This document shows, one piece after another, positions 7,223-15,795 of a DNA stretch of 58,450 bases. Every line of letters starts with the position of its first letter. Position 1 is the first letter of the stretch. The DNA comes from an uncultured Acidobacteriota bacterium (GTDB lineage Bacteria; Acidobacteriota; Polarisedimenticolia; Polarisedimenticolales; JAIQFR01): contig CALMJU010000058.1 in NCBI GenBank assembly GCA_937864465.1, forward strand, positions 1-58,450, written 5' to 3'. A program made the position numbers and the translations under genes. A model generated the notes under the pieces. The model worked only from the letters and a program-made list of their open reading frames with translations, did no database searches and was not told the DNA's origin.

Positions 7223-7828
7223 ATGGAATCGCTCGCGGAGATCGTGGCCGTTCCGGCGGACAGGGATGCGCTGTCCGCCGCGAGGAGCGGCAGCCAGGAG
7301 GCGGGCAGGCGCCTGATGGCGGAGCACGGCCCCTCGATGGTCCGGACCGCGTGGAACGTCCTCGGGCGGTACGGCGCGCGAGACGCCGAGGACGTGGTCC
7401 AAGAGGCGTTCCTCGCCGCGCTCACGACGCCGGCCCTTCCGACGGGAGACCTGGGGGCGTGGCTCCGGGCGGTCACGGCGCGCAAGGCGCTCGACCACGT
7501 CCGCCGCGAGCGGCGGCGCGGAGAGCGGCCGCTCGCCGAGCCGGAGGCGCGGGGGGAAGAGCTCGCGTCGGGCGAGAGCGCGTCGGCGCGGCTCGAGGTG
7601 CTCGTGGTCCGGCAGGGGCTGCGGCGCCTCTCGCCTGCGGATCGCGCCGTGCTGACGCTCGTGGATCTCGAGGGGCGCTCGATGGCCGAGGCGGCCGAGG
7701 CGCTCGGCCTGACGAACGTCGCGGTGCGGCTCCGCGCGGTGCGCGCGCGCCGGAAGCTGGCCCGGCTGCTCCGGAGCGACGGGGAGCGAGCGGCGGTCCC
7801 GCTGCGCAGCGGAGAGGGGGCGCTATGA
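7223..7828 (+). CDS. ECF RNA polymerase sigma factor
   Basis: A 201-residue sigma-70 family protein with regions 2 and 4 only. Region 2 includes YGARDAEDVVQEAFLAAL (about 50-67) and WLRAVTARKALDHVRRERR. Region 4 includes LRRLSPADRAVLTLVDLEGRS and the AEALGLTNVAVRLRAVRARRKL helix-turn-helix. It should direct polymerase to envelope-stress type promoters. The stop TGA overlaps the next ATG by 4 nt, a mark of tight coupling to the membrane partner at 7825. GGGGAGAGG precedes the ATG. A TATCCT box lies at about 7164. Confidence 0.88.
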   Translation: MESLAEIVAVPADRDALSAARSGSQEAGRRLMAEHGPSMVRTAWNVLGRYGARDAEDVVQEAFLAALTTPALPTGDLGAWLRAVTARKALDHVRRERRRGERPLAEPEARGEELASGESASARLEVLVVRQGLRRLSPADRAVLTLVDLEGRSMAEAAEALGLTNVAVRLRAVRARRKLARLLRSDGERAAVPLRSGEGAL

Positions 7829-8211
7829 GGACGAGCGGCGGGGAACGGGACGCGGATCGGAATCTCGTCCGGGAGGCGCTGCAGCGGGCGCCCGGCCCGG
7901 CGGATCCGGACGTGACGCGGCTGGTCGAGGCGGTGCCCGATCTGATGGCCGAGGCGCGCCGGCGGCGATCGGAGGCGCCGGCGGGATTGGCGGCGATCGT
8001 CGCCGCCCGCGCGCGGCGGGCGATTCCGAAGCTCGTCGCGGCGACCGCGGCGGCGGTCGCGATCGCGGCGGCCGTGTCGCTCGTCGAGCGGACCCCGTCG
8101 AGCGGCGCCTCGACGAGCCTCGAGTCGGTGATCCTGAGCGGCGGAGAGGACCGGGAGACGAGCGACATCCTGCTCGAGGCGGTCCTGGCCGCGGAGAAGA
8201 ACGATGGCTGA
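7825..8211 (+). CDS. One-TM membrane protein, probable non-ZAS anti-sigma
   Basis: A 128-residue protein: a basic/acidic cytoplasmic N-terminal region (about 1-72), one hydrophobic helix AATAAAVAIAAAVSLV (about 74-90), and an acidic tail with SLESVILSGGED. Its ATG overlaps the stop of the sigma gene and its end overlaps the Spy-like gene at 8204 by 8 nt. The position is that of an anti-sigma factor, but there is no HxxxCxxC zinc motif. The partners of two other sigma factors in this window (22343, 42352) share this layout. The anti-sigma role is inferred from context only. Confidence 0.65.
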   Translation: MRTSGGERDADRNLVREALQRAPGPADPDVTRLVEAVPDLMAEARRRRSEAPAGLAAIVAARARRAIPKLVAATAAAVAIAAAVSLVERTPSSGASTSLESVILSGGEDRETSDILLEAVLAAEKNDG

Positions 8212-8608
8212 GACAACGGTCACGCCCCCGCGGGCGCCGGGCGTCCTCGCGGTGGGATCCGTCTTCGCGCTCGGCGCCGTGTTCGGCGCGGCGCTCTGCT
8301 TCGTGATCCTCAGGCTCGGGCCGGGCGGCCCGCCGCCGCCGGGAATGCCCGACGGCCGCGGGGAGCGTGGCGATCGCATGCCGATCGCCCGCATGGTCCG
8401 CGACCTCGACCTGGACGCGAGGCAGCAGAAGGAGATCCAGGAGATCCTCGAGCGCAGCCACGCGGAGGTCCGCGGCATCCTCGAGCGCAGCCGGGAGGAG
8501 ATCCGCGGACTCCTGCGGCCCGACCAGCAGGAGAAGCTCGACCGGATGCGGCCCCCCGGCGGGCCGCCGTTTCCGAGGGACGGCGGACGGGGGCCCGGCG
8601 AGGAGTGA
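8204..8608 (+). CDS. Membrane-anchored Spy/CpxP-like protein
   Basis: A 134-residue protein with one N-terminal membrane helix (VLAVGSVFALGAVFGAALCF, about 14-33), left uncleaved by appearance. A Gly/Pro linker leads to a helical region with the duplicated motif EIL-ERSHAEVRGILERSREEIRGLL, ending in RPDQQEKLDRM. This is the heavy-metal-sensor or Spy-like type, seen here as the third gene of a sigma/partner/Spy operon. It probably acts in the periplasm as a sensor for the sigma pathway; that role is inference. It ends 34 nt from the convergent anti-sigma gene. Confidence 0.7.
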   Translation: MAETTVTPPRAPGVLAVGSVFALGAVFGAALCFVILRLGPGGPPPPGMPDGRGERGDRMPIARMVRDLDLDARQQKEIQEILERSHAEVRGILERSREEIRGLLRPDQQEKLDRMRPPGGPPFPRDGGRGPGEE

Positions 8609-8642
8609 CGGCGCCCTCCGGGGCGGCTCGCGGACCCGGTCC

Positions 8643-9134
8643 TCAGGAGACGTTCGGCGCCGGCTCGGGATCGAGGGCCCCGACGGCGAGCAGCGCGATC
8701 AGAAGTCCCGCTCCGAACGCGAGCAGGGCCGAGCCGGGCGAGGCGACGAGCCACGCGACCGCCGGGCGGGGGATCGCGCCCGCGAGCGCGGCGAGCCGCG
8801 CGCCTGGGAGCGGCCACGCGCGGAGCGCGACGACGGCGGCCGCCGCGCCGCCGCAGGTCCAGGCGAGGGCCGTCGCGATCGACAGGGCCCGGGCCAGCCG
8901 GACGGCGCGGGCGCGGCGAAGGGAGAGAAGGCCCGCGAGGCGGACCGAGCCCGCGTCGGGGAGGGGGGGGAGATCCGAGGTCTCCGACGCGAGTTGCGCG
9001 AAGAACGAGGCGAGAAGCGCCTCCTCGCCGCAGGCCGCGCATCCCGCGACGTGCACGCGAAGCTCGTCGGTCCAGGCGCTGTCCCGTGCGGCCCGCCGGA
9101 CCTCCTCCGCGCGCCGACACACCGGCGTGCTCAT
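8643..9134 (-). CDS. Anti-sigma factor with zinc (ZAS) motif
   Basis: A 163-residue protein downstream of the ECF sigma gene at 9131-9712, overlapping it as ATGA. The N-terminal domain holds HVAGCAAC (about 28-35), an H-x3-C-x2-C zinc-binding anti-sigma motif. Two hydrophobic segments follow (about 84-106 and 133-154), so it is membrane bound. It should hold its sigma factor inactive at the membrane until a signal arrives. The start is fixed by the overlap; longer upstream frames are shadows of the sigma gene. It is the only one of four sigma partners here with a classical ZAS motif. Confidence 0.8.
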   Translation of the reverse strand: MSTPVCRRAEEVRRAARDSAWTDELRVHVAGCAACGEEALLASFFAQLASETSDLPPLPDAGSVRLAGLLSLRRARAVRLARALSIATALAWTCGGAAAAVVALRAWPLPGARLAALAGAIPRPAVAWLVASPGSALLAFGAGLLIALLAVGALDPEPAPNVS

Positions 9135-9712
9135 GCCTTGCCTCCCTGCGCGGGCCGGAATCCGGCCTCCCGAAGCCGCCCGGCGAGGCGCGCGCGGGCG
9201 CGAAAGATCATCGATCGGATGCTCGACTCCCTGAGACCCGTGATCCGCGCGATGTCTCGATGGCTCGCCTCCTCGACGTAGGCGAGCCAGAGGAGCTGCC
9301 GGTCGCGGGGGGACAGCGTGCCGAGCGCCGCGCTCAGATCGGCGCGCAGGTTCAACCGGTCGTCGGGGGCCATGACGGGGCGCGCCTCCATCTGCGTCGA
9401 CTCCGCGCCCCGCCTCCGGCGGAAGAGGTCCGTCAGGAGGTTCGTCGCGATCCGGAACAGGTAGTTCTTCCGATGCTCCTCTCCCTGGCCGCGGAAGCCG
9501 GAGCGCAGGAGCCGGAAGTAGGACTCCTGGATCAGGTCGGCGACGACCGAGGAGTTCCCCGAGCAGCGGGCGAGGTAGGCGCGCAGCTGGGGCGCGGTCC
9601 TGTCGTAGAAGGCGCGAAACTCCTCCTCCGGGCAGGCGTCCGCCCTGCCGGCCGCCGCGGCCGGGCAGGGCGCCGCCGGGAGGATCGGGGCCGTCAACGA
9701 CTTCGAGAGCAT
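9131..9712 (-). CDS. ECF RNA polymerase sigma factor
   Basis: A 193-residue sigma-70 family protein. Region 2 contains VVADLIQESYFRLLRSG and RKNYLFRIATNLLTDLFRR; region 4 contains LGTLSPRDRQLLWLAYVEEASHRDIARITGL followed by ESSIRSMIFRARARL. The N-terminal 28 residues are Ala/Pro-rich and not conserved, so a start a little further in is possible. It overlaps the anti-sigma gene (9134) by 4 nt. It is the second sigma module within 2.5 kb and converges on the one at 7223-8608. Confidence 0.88.
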   Translation of the reverse strand: MLSKSLTAPILPAAPCPAAAAGRADACPEEEFRAFYDRTAPQLRAYLARCSGNSSVVADLIQESYFRLLRSGFRGQGEEHRKNYLFRIATNLLTDLFRRRRGAESTQMEARPVMAPDDRLNLRADLSAALGTLSPRDRQLLWLAYVEEASHRDIARITGLRESSIRSMIFRARARLAGRLREAGFRPAQGGKA

Positions 9713-9727
9713 CGCGGACCGGTCCGG

Positions 9728-10201
9728 TCAGACGTTCCCGAGCCCGCCGGCCGCCTCCGGCCCGCGGGGCAAGAGCCCCCACGAGCGGGACAGGAGATAG
9801 ACGACCGCGGACGAGAGGAGGAACCCGATGCCGAGGACCAGCGCGATCGCTCCGAGCATCGAGAACCCTTCCGCCGCCTCGGCGATCCGGTCGCTCAGGA
9901 AGAGCATCGCGCCGCCGAGCAGCGTCAGGAGGATCCCGCTCCGGATCGATCCGAGGATCCTCGCGTACGGGTTCCCCGGCGCGGGCGCGGTCGAGAGGAG
10001 GAAGCGCTGCCCCGCGCCGCTCCCCAGGAACTCCATCAGCTCCTTCGACGAGCCGAACTTCTCGAGCAGCTTGTGCTGCAGCTCGGCCTGCGCCCCGATG
10101 ATCCTCTTCGCCCGCTGGTGGTCGAGCGCCGCGCGCACGACCCAGGCGATCGCGACCATGGCGGACACGCCGCCGATCATCCCCGCGAACTCTTCGTTCA
10201 T
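9728..10201 (-). CDS. Three-helix membrane protein of unknown function
   Basis: A 157-residue membrane protein. A first hydrophobic helix (about 7-25) is followed by a charged helix (HQRAKRIIGAQAELQHKLLEKFGSS), then two further membrane helices (about 85-105 and 115-138). No enzymatic motif is seen and the family is not recognised with certainty. AAAGGAGGG lies 6 nt before the ATG. It lies 15 nt upstream of the sigma gene start on the same strand, so it may be cotranscribed with that sigma/anti-sigma pair. Confidence 0.6.
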   Translation of the reverse strand: MNEEFAGMIGGVSAMVAIAWVVRAALDHQRAKRIIGAQAELQHKLLEKFGSSKELMEFLGSGAGQRFLLSTAPAPGNPYARILGSIRSGILLTLLGGAMLFLSDRIAEAAEGFSMLGAIALVLGIGFLLSSAVVYLLSRSWGLLPRGPEAAGGLGNV

Positions 10202-10286
10202 GCGTCCCTCCTTTCGCGTCCGAAGGCTACTACGCCGGGGGGACGCCGGAGGTTCGCAGGCGGGTGCCCTCGCGGGCCCGGGGGCC

Positions 10287-12473
10287 CTACTTCCCGACCC
10301 CCATCTCCTCGAGGAGCCGGGTCGCCCCCTCGACCTCGGTCAGGACCCAGAGCAGGTACCGGGAGTCCACGTGGATCGAGCGCGTGCGCACCGGGTCGTA
10401 GAGGATGTCCGAGACGACCGTATCGTAGGTCCCGTCGAACAGGAGGCCGCAGAGCCTCCCCTTCGCGTCGAGGGTCGGCGACCCCGAGTTCCCGCCGGTC
10501 GTGTCCACGGTGGAGAGGAAGTCCACCGGGACGTCGCCGAGCGCGGCGTCGCGGTAGGGGGTCTCCTTGCCGGCGCGAAGGGCGGCGATCGCATCGAGCA
10601 GCGGCTTGGGGGCCTCGAACTCGCCGCCCGGCGCTTCCTTCTCGAGGACGCCCTGGACCGTCGTCTGCGGCTTGTAGTAGAGGCCGTCCCGCGCGTCCAC
10701 GCCCGAGACCCGCCCGAACGTCACGCGCAGCGTGCCGTTGGCGTCCGGCGCCACGAGGCCGGAGGAGGAGGCGAGGAGCGCCTTCATGTAGACAGGCTCG
10801 AGCCGGTACCGGGCCCCCCGCCGCGTCTTGTCCTCCTCGCGGAGCTGCTCGCCGAACGGATACAGGGCGGCGGCGAGATCGAGGAACGAGTCCTTCGCCT
10901 CTCGCAGCTCGGCCTCGGTCTTGTCCAGGAGGGACAGCCGGTACTCGCGGTCGAAGAGGCGGGTCCCGGCGTAGAGCCGGTCGAGGAACGCGTCGATCGC
11001 CTTCGACGCTTCGTCGCAGGTCATGCCCGCGCGTAGCCCGACTGCCCGGTCGAGGCGCTCGATCCTCCCGTCCGCGGCGAGCTTCGAGGCCTCCACGAGC
11101 GTGTAGCGCAGGAACGCCCGGTCGAGGACCGGATCGAGGCTCCGCTGCATCCGGTCGAGGCGCTCGCGGATCCTCGTCCACTCCCGCTCCTGGAAGTCGC
11201 GCTCGCGGTCGGCGTCCTTCTTCAGGCGGTTGACGGCCATCTGGTGGATCGTGTCGGCCGCCTCCATGATCGAGCTCCGGCCGCCGACGAACGAGTCGAA
11301 CACGTCGTCCCTCTCGCGGGTCCGCGCGGCATCGGCCGTCAGGGCGTCGAGCCCGGGAAGGGCCCCGCCGAACTCCTCCTCCCGCTTCGGGTCCGCCGCG
11401 ATCCAGGCCTGGAGCGCGGCCTCGCGTGCCTTCTTCTTCTCCAGCACGCCCCCGCGGACGAGACCCTCGAGCACGCCGCGGTCGTTCGTCAGCCCGTTGG
11501 CGAGGCCGCGCCGCCTGGCCTCGACCTTGATCTCGAGATCGGGGCTCCTCGCCGCCAGCTCGTCCGCCAGCGCGAGCAGCTCGGTCGCGCGGCGGATGTC
11601 GCGCGGCAGCTCCCACTCGGTCATCTCCGCGATCTCGGCGTAGGTCTTGTGCCTCTCGGTCCGCCCGGGGTACCCGGCGACGAACACGAGGTCGCCCGGC
11701 GCTACGCCGTCGGGGGAGATCGCGAGCCGGCGCTTCGGCCGGTAGGGGACGTTGCCCTTCGAGTAAAGGGCGGGCTTCCCGTCGGGGCCGACGTACGCGC
11801 GGAACATCCCGAAGTCGCCCCCGTGCCGCGGCCATCGCCAGTTGTCGGTCTCGCCGCCGAAGTTCCCGATCCCGGCGGCGGGCGCGTAGACGAGCCGCAC
11901 GTCCTGGATCTCGAGCTGCCGGATCTCGAACCACCGGAGGCCGCCGAAGAACGGCGAGACCCGGCAGCGGGAGCCGTCCTTCTCGCAGGCCGCCGTGCGC
12001 TCCTTGACCCACCGGTCCACCACCTCGTAGCGCTTGCGGTCCGGGAGGTCCGGCGTCAGCCTGCGGGCGAGATCGCCCGTGACCTCGGACACCTCGGTCG
12101 TCACGTAGAGGTAGGAGCCGGGGCCGTTCGGAAGCTCCTCTGCTTTCGTCTTGGCGAGGAAGCCCTCCTCGAGGAGGTTTCTCTCGGGGGTCGCGTTGTA
12201 CTGGAGCGCCCCGATCACGCAGTGGTGGTTCGTGACGAGCAGCCCCTCGGGGGAGACGAACGAGGCAGAGCAGCCCCCCAGCGACACCACCGCTCCCATC
12301 GGCTGGCCGGTCAGGTCGGCGAACGCCTCGGGCTCGCCCTGGAAGCCGAGCGCCTCGAGGCGGGATGCCAGGGCGGGGATCTGCTGGGGCATCCACATTC
12401 CCTCGTCGGCGGCGGCAAGGCCGGCCAGGCAGGCGAGGACCGGGAGGAGAAAGATGAGCCTGGCGATCTTCAT
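10287..12473 (-). CDS. S46 dipeptidyl-peptidase (DPP7-like)
   Basis: A 728-residue exported serine exopeptidase that removes N-terminal dipeptides from peptides in the periplasm. The signal peptide (about 1-21) is followed by a chymotrypsin-like fold. Catalytic residues are visible: His in TNHHC (82-83), Asp in ETDNWRWPRH (209), Ser663 in GGNSGSP. In the family the residue 18 positions after the Ser sets specificity: Arg in acid-specific DPP11, Gly in DPP7. Here it is Gly681, so hydrophobic P1 preference is inferred. AAGGAG is near the ATG. Length is typical (about 710-720 aa). It is divergent from the GntR operon. Confidence 0.92.
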   Translation of the reverse strand: MKIARLIFLLPVLACLAGLAAADEGMWMPQQIPALASRLEALGFQGEPEAFADLTGQPMGAVVSLGGCSASFVSPEGLLVTNHHCVIGALQYNATPERNLLEEGFLAKTKAEELPNGPGSYLYVTTEVSEVTGDLARRLTPDLPDRKRYEVVDRWVKERTAACEKDGSRCRVSPFFGGLRWFEIRQLEIQDVRLVYAPAAGIGNFGGETDNWRWPRHGGDFGMFRAYVGPDGKPALYSKGNVPYRPKRRLAISPDGVAPGDLVFVAGYPGRTERHKTYAEIAEMTEWELPRDIRRATELLALADELAARSPDLEIKVEARRRGLANGLTNDRGVLEGLVRGGVLEKKKAREAALQAWIAADPKREEEFGGALPGLDALTADAARTRERDDVFDSFVGGRSSIMEAADTIHQMAVNRLKKDADRERDFQEREWTRIRERLDRMQRSLDPVLDRAFLRYTLVEASKLAADGRIERLDRAVGLRAGMTCDEASKAIDAFLDRLYAGTRLFDREYRLSLLDKTEAELREAKDSFLDLAAALYPFGEQLREEDKTRRGARYRLEPVYMKALLASSSGLVAPDANGTLRVTFGRVSGVDARDGLYYKPQTTVQGVLEKEAPGGEFEAPKPLLDAIAALRAGKETPYRDAALGDVPVDFLSTVDTTGGNSGSPTLDAKGRLCGLLFDGTYDTVVSDILYDPVRTRSIHVDSRYLLWVLTEVEGATRLLEEMGVGK

Positions 12474-12609
12474 TGGCGAGCTCCTTGCCGGCGAAGGGCA
12501 CCGGCCGATCTCACCGGGCCCTGGAACCGACCGGCAAGATTACCACAAACGCAAATAATTTTAAATCATTGCCGAACAGTGGGAATTCGCTCCCGCCGAA
12601 AAAAATTTC

Positions 12610-12643
12610 TTGACGAATCGTGATCTAGTGATATAGTTCTATA
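12610..12643 (+). promoter_or_regulatory. Promoter and GntR operator of the ABC operon
   Basis: TTGACG (12610-12615) and TATAGT (12632-12637) are 16 bp apart. The -10 box is the left half of a perfect dyad TATAG-TT-CTATA (12632-12643). YtrA-type GntR repressors bind such short A/T-rich dyads over their own promoters, so autorepression of the whole operon is likely. The surrounding 100 bp is AT-rich compared with the rest of the window. Confidence 0.7.
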
Positions 12644-12669
12644 GAGCACCGAGAAACACGGAGGGCTCG

Positions 12670-13062
12670 ATGCTGCTCCACGTCAACGCCGGCGACGAGC
12701 TCCCGATCTACCGCCAGATCGTGCGGCAGGTGGCCGACTCGATTGCCGGCGGGCGCATCAAGCCGGGCGACCAGCTTCCCTCCCACAGGGACCTCGCGGC
12801 CCAGCTCGTCATCGCCCCCCTCACCGTGAAGAAGGCTTACGACGAGCTGGAGCGGGAGGGGCTGATCGAGACCCAGCGGGGGCGCGGGACCTTCGTCCGC
12901 GAGCGGCCTCCTGCGACGGTCGCGGCCGAGAGCCGCGAGCGGCTGCGCGAGGCCGCCCGCCGCCTGCTGACGCAGGCCGCGCTCTGCGGCGTCCCGTTCG
13001 AGGACGTCGTCCGCGTCCTCGAGGAGGCAAAGGAGAAGACGACGGAAAGGACGGACTCATGA
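12670..13062 (+). CDS. GntR-family (YtrA subfamily) repressor
   Basis: A 130-residue cytoplasmic regulator. A winged helix domain covers about 1-75, with PIYRQIVRQVADSIAGG, GDQLPSHRDLAAQL and TVKKAYDELEREGLIETQRGRGTFV. The short C-terminal helical region (about 80-130) without a large effector domain defines the YtrA subfamily, which regulates adjacent ABC exporters, often in response to cell-wall stress. GGAGGG precedes the ATG. It overlaps the ABC ATPase gene by 4 nt (ATGA). The operator is described at 12610-12643. Confidence 0.9.
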   Translation: MLLHVNAGDELPIYRQIVRQVADSIAGGRIKPGDQLPSHRDLAAQLVIAPLTVKKAYDELEREGLIETQRGRGTFVRERPPATVAAESRERLREAARRLLTQAALCGVPFEDVVRVLEEAKEKTTERTDS

Positions 13063-13952
13063 ACGCTCTCGATTTCGAAGGGATCCGGCGGGCTTACCGC
13101 AAGGGGCGGGACGTCCTCGACGGCGTCACGTTCTCGGTCGCGCCGGGACAGGTCGTCGGGCTCCTCGGAAAGAACGGCGCCGGGAAGACGACCCTGATCC
13201 GCATCGCGATGGGGATGATCGAGCCGCAGGGCGGGCAGGTCCGCCTCTTCGGGCTCGATCCCCGGCAGGACCCGATCGAGGTCAAGCGCAGGGTCGGCTA
13301 CGTCTCCGAAGAACAGATCCTGCCGCCTTTCCTCTCGATCCGGGACGCCTTCGACCTCCACCGGCGCCTCTTCCCGACCTGGGACGCGGATCTCGCGCGC
13401 GATCTGTCGGAAGGGTTCGAGCTTCCCCTCGGCTCCAGGATCCGGACCCTCAGCAAGGGGCAGGCCCGGCGCGTCGCCCTGGTCTGCGCGGTCGCGCACC
13501 GCCCCGAGCTGCTCCTGCTCGACGAGCCGGCGTCCGGCCTCGACCCGGCCGCGCGCAGGGAGTTCCTCGAGACCTCGATCCGGCTCCTCAACGAGACCGG
13601 CTCCTCGATCCTCTTCTCCTCCCATTACATGACCGACGTCGAGCGGATGGCCGACCGGATCGTGATGATCCACGGGGGGAAGGTGCTCGTGGACCGCGGG
13701 CTCGACGACCTCAGGGAACGCTTCTCGCTGGCGATCGTCCCGAGAACGCCCGGCCTCGCGGGAGACCGGATCCGGTCGCTCGCCGCGTGCGTTTCGGTTC
13801 GCGAGCGAGGGGACGCGTTCCACGCGGTCCTGCGCCTCGAGCCCGGCGAGGCCCGGGCCTCCCTCGCGCGGGAGCTCGGCGTCGTCGAAGCGGCCTGCAA
13901 GGCGATCGCGCTCGAGGACCTGTTCGTCGAGCTGGCGGGAGGCCGGCCGTGA
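13059..13952 (+). CDS. ABC transporter ATP-binding protein
   Basis: A 297-residue ABC ATPase. Walker A GKNGAGKTT (about 36-44), the Q-loop around YVSEEQILPP, signature TLSKGQARRVAL (LSxGQ type), Walker B LLLLDEPASGLDP, and H-loop SSHYM. The C-terminal 80 residues form the extra domain common in YtrB/EcsA-type exporters. It should power the permease encoded next (GTGA overlap at 13949). Part of the gntR-ABC-permease-S41-LolA-like operon. Substrate unknown. Confidence 0.9.
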   Translation: MNALDFEGIRRAYRKGRDVLDGVTFSVAPGQVVGLLGKNGAGKTTLIRIAMGMIEPQGGQVRLFGLDPRQDPIEVKRRVGYVSEEQILPPFLSIRDAFDLHRRLFPTWDADLARDLSEGFELPLGSRIRTLSKGQARRVALVCAVAHRPELLLLDEPASGLDPAARREFLETSIRLLNETGSSILFSSHYMTDVERMADRIVMIHGGKVLVDRGLDDLRERFSLAIVPRTPGLAGDRIRSLAACVSVRERGDAFHAVLRLEPGEARASLARELGVVEAACKAIALEDLFVELAGGRP

Positions 13953-15766
13953 CGCTCCGGGCGCTCCTCGGAAGCGACATGCTCCGCGCGCTCCCCGCGT
14001 GGCTCGGGCTGCTGACGGTGAACGCGGGCCTGTGGGTCCTGCTGCTCCTCGGCGCGGCGAGGTTCCGCGGGGGCGGGGTCCCGGCGTCCTGGCTCGTCCT
14101 CGTCGGCTGGGGCTCGATCGCGCTCTTCCTCTGCCTCGGCCCGACCCGCCGCAGGTGCCGTCCGCTCGACCTCGCGCTGCCGGTCTCCGCGAGGAGGCTG
14201 CGCGCGATCCACCTCGCGTCCGTCGTCCTCGCGGCCGCCGCGGTCGCGGCCGCTTACGTCGCGGTCCTGGCCCTATTCCGGGGGCCGCTCGCCGGCCGCG
14301 CGAGCCTCGACATGGACGTCGGCCGCCTGGCACTCCTGCTCGGGGCCGGGATCCTCCTCGCGGTCGTCCTGCTCGACGCCTTCCGCCCGTCGCTCGCCCT
14401 CGTCCCCGCGACGCCCGGCTACGTCGCGTGGGTCGCCGTCGTTCTGGGCGGGACCGCCGCGCTCCTCGCCGCGCTCTCCGGCGCCCCGTCCGCCCTCGCG
14501 ATCGCTCCCGCGGTCGGGGCCGCGGCCGGGGCCTGGGCCCTGTTCCGAGTCGCGCCCGGGGTCTTCTCCCTCGTGTCCGCGGAGCCCGAGGGCGAAGAGC
14601 GCGAGGCGACCGCCGGATCGGCCGCGGCGCACGGCGCGGAGGGAGCCGGAACGAGCGGGCGGGCGCTGGTCCGCACGCTCCTGCGGCTTCTGCCTCTCGG
14701 ACCGAAGGCCGCAGCCCTCCTCCCGTTCGTCGCGCTGCTCGGGGTGGTGATCGGAGGGGGACTCGGCGCGCTCCTCGGCGACCCGGATGCCGGCGTGCTC
14801 CGGCTGTGGCAGGTTCCCCTCGCGGGGTACCTGCTCTTCGTCGCCTGGTCGCTCGGGCTCGAGTCCCTGCACGTCCTGGATCCGCTTCCGCTTCGCCGCA
14901 GGGCGCTCTTCGCGCTGCTCGCCTTGCCGCCCCTCCTCGTCTTCGTTCTCGGCTACGCCGCGGGAGCCGCCCTCGAGAGGCGCGCCGAAGTTCGGCGGGA
15001 GCCGGTCGGCTTCGTCGAGACGCGCTCCGGACGCTCGTTCGACGTGCCGCTCCGCTTCTACGCCCTGGCTCCCGACGGCAATCCGCCGCCGGTGGAGTCT
15101 CCGTGGGGAGAGACCTTCGCGCCGAAGCCCCGTTACCCCTCGGTCCTCTGGAGCCGCGCGGCGCTGTACAACCCGTTCTCCTTCGGGCCCGACAGCAGCC
15201 GCGAGTTCGCGGCCCTGCAGATCTCCCGGGCCGTCGCGGCGGTCTGCGGGGCGAGGGTCCCGGCGAAGGAGATCGCGGACCGCCATCTGACCTCGGACGC
15301 GGAGGGCCGCGTCGCGCCGAGGGAGGGGGGCCTCGCGCTGAAGAGGGACCGCCCGGAGCTCGCGCCGCGCGCGCGCGGCCCGCTGGCCATCCTGATGCTG
15401 CCGCTCGCCGCGTGCCCGTGGCTGCTCCTCCTGGGCCTCCTCCTGCGCGCCTACCGGCCCTGTGTCCCCGAGAGCGCGCGCTTCGGGATCTACTTCGGGA
15501 TCGTCGGCGCGTTCCTGGTCGGGATGATCGGGTTGGCCGCCGCGATGATCGCGGGCGCCCTGCGCCCTCCGGTCGCGCAGGCGCTCGTGGAGATGGCGGC
15601 GGCCCGCGTCGGTTCCTCTCCGCTCGCGGCGGCCGCCGCCTGGGCCGTCTGCGCGGCACTCGTCGCCGCGGCGTACCGGATCGCCGAGGCGCAGTTCGTC
15701 CGGATGGAGATTCCCGCGCGGCCGGTGATCTACGCGCTTCTGGGGCGGCCTCGGGAGCGGGCGTGA
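13949..15766 (+). CDS. ABC transporter permease-like membrane protein
   Basis: A 605-residue polytopic protein with a GTG start at 13949 that overlaps the ATPase stop as GTGA. About six hydrophobic segments lie in the first 220 residues, and more flank a soluble extracytoplasmic region (about 350-475) that carries GFVETRSGRSFDVPLRFYA. Four C-terminal helices follow. The architecture fits the permease of a YtrB-type exporter, though it is larger than usual. Function is inferred mainly from its position next to the ATPase. Confidence 0.75.
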   Translation: MTLRALLGSDMLRALPAWLGLLTVNAGLWVLLLLGAARFRGGGVPASWLVLVGWGSIALFLCLGPTRRRCRPLDLALPVSARRLRAIHLASVVLAAAAVAAAYVAVLALFRGPLAGRASLDMDVGRLALLLGAGILLAVVLLDAFRPSLALVPATPGYVAWVAVVLGGTAALLAALSGAPSALAIAPAVGAAAGAWALFRVAPGVFSLVSAEPEGEEREATAGSAAAHGAEGAGTSGRALVRTLLRLLPLGPKAAALLPFVALLGVVIGGGLGALLGDPDAGVLRLWQVPLAGYLLFVAWSLGLESLHVLDPLPLRRRALFALLALPPLLVFVLGYAAGAALERRAEVRREPVGFVETRSGRSFDVPLRFYALAPDGNPPPVESPWGETFAPKPRYPSVLWSRAALYNPFSFGPDSSREFAALQISRAVAAVCGARVPAKEIADRHLTSDAEGRVAPREGGLALKRDRPELAPRARGPLAILMLPLAACPWLLLLGLLLRAYRPCVPESARFGIYFGIVGAFLVGMIGLAAAMIAGALRPPVAQALVEMAAARVGSSPLAAAAAWAVCAALVAAAYRIAEAQFVRMEIPARPVIYALLGRPRERA

Positions 15767-15795
15767 CGATGGCGCGCCGCCGGGGAGGAACGCGC

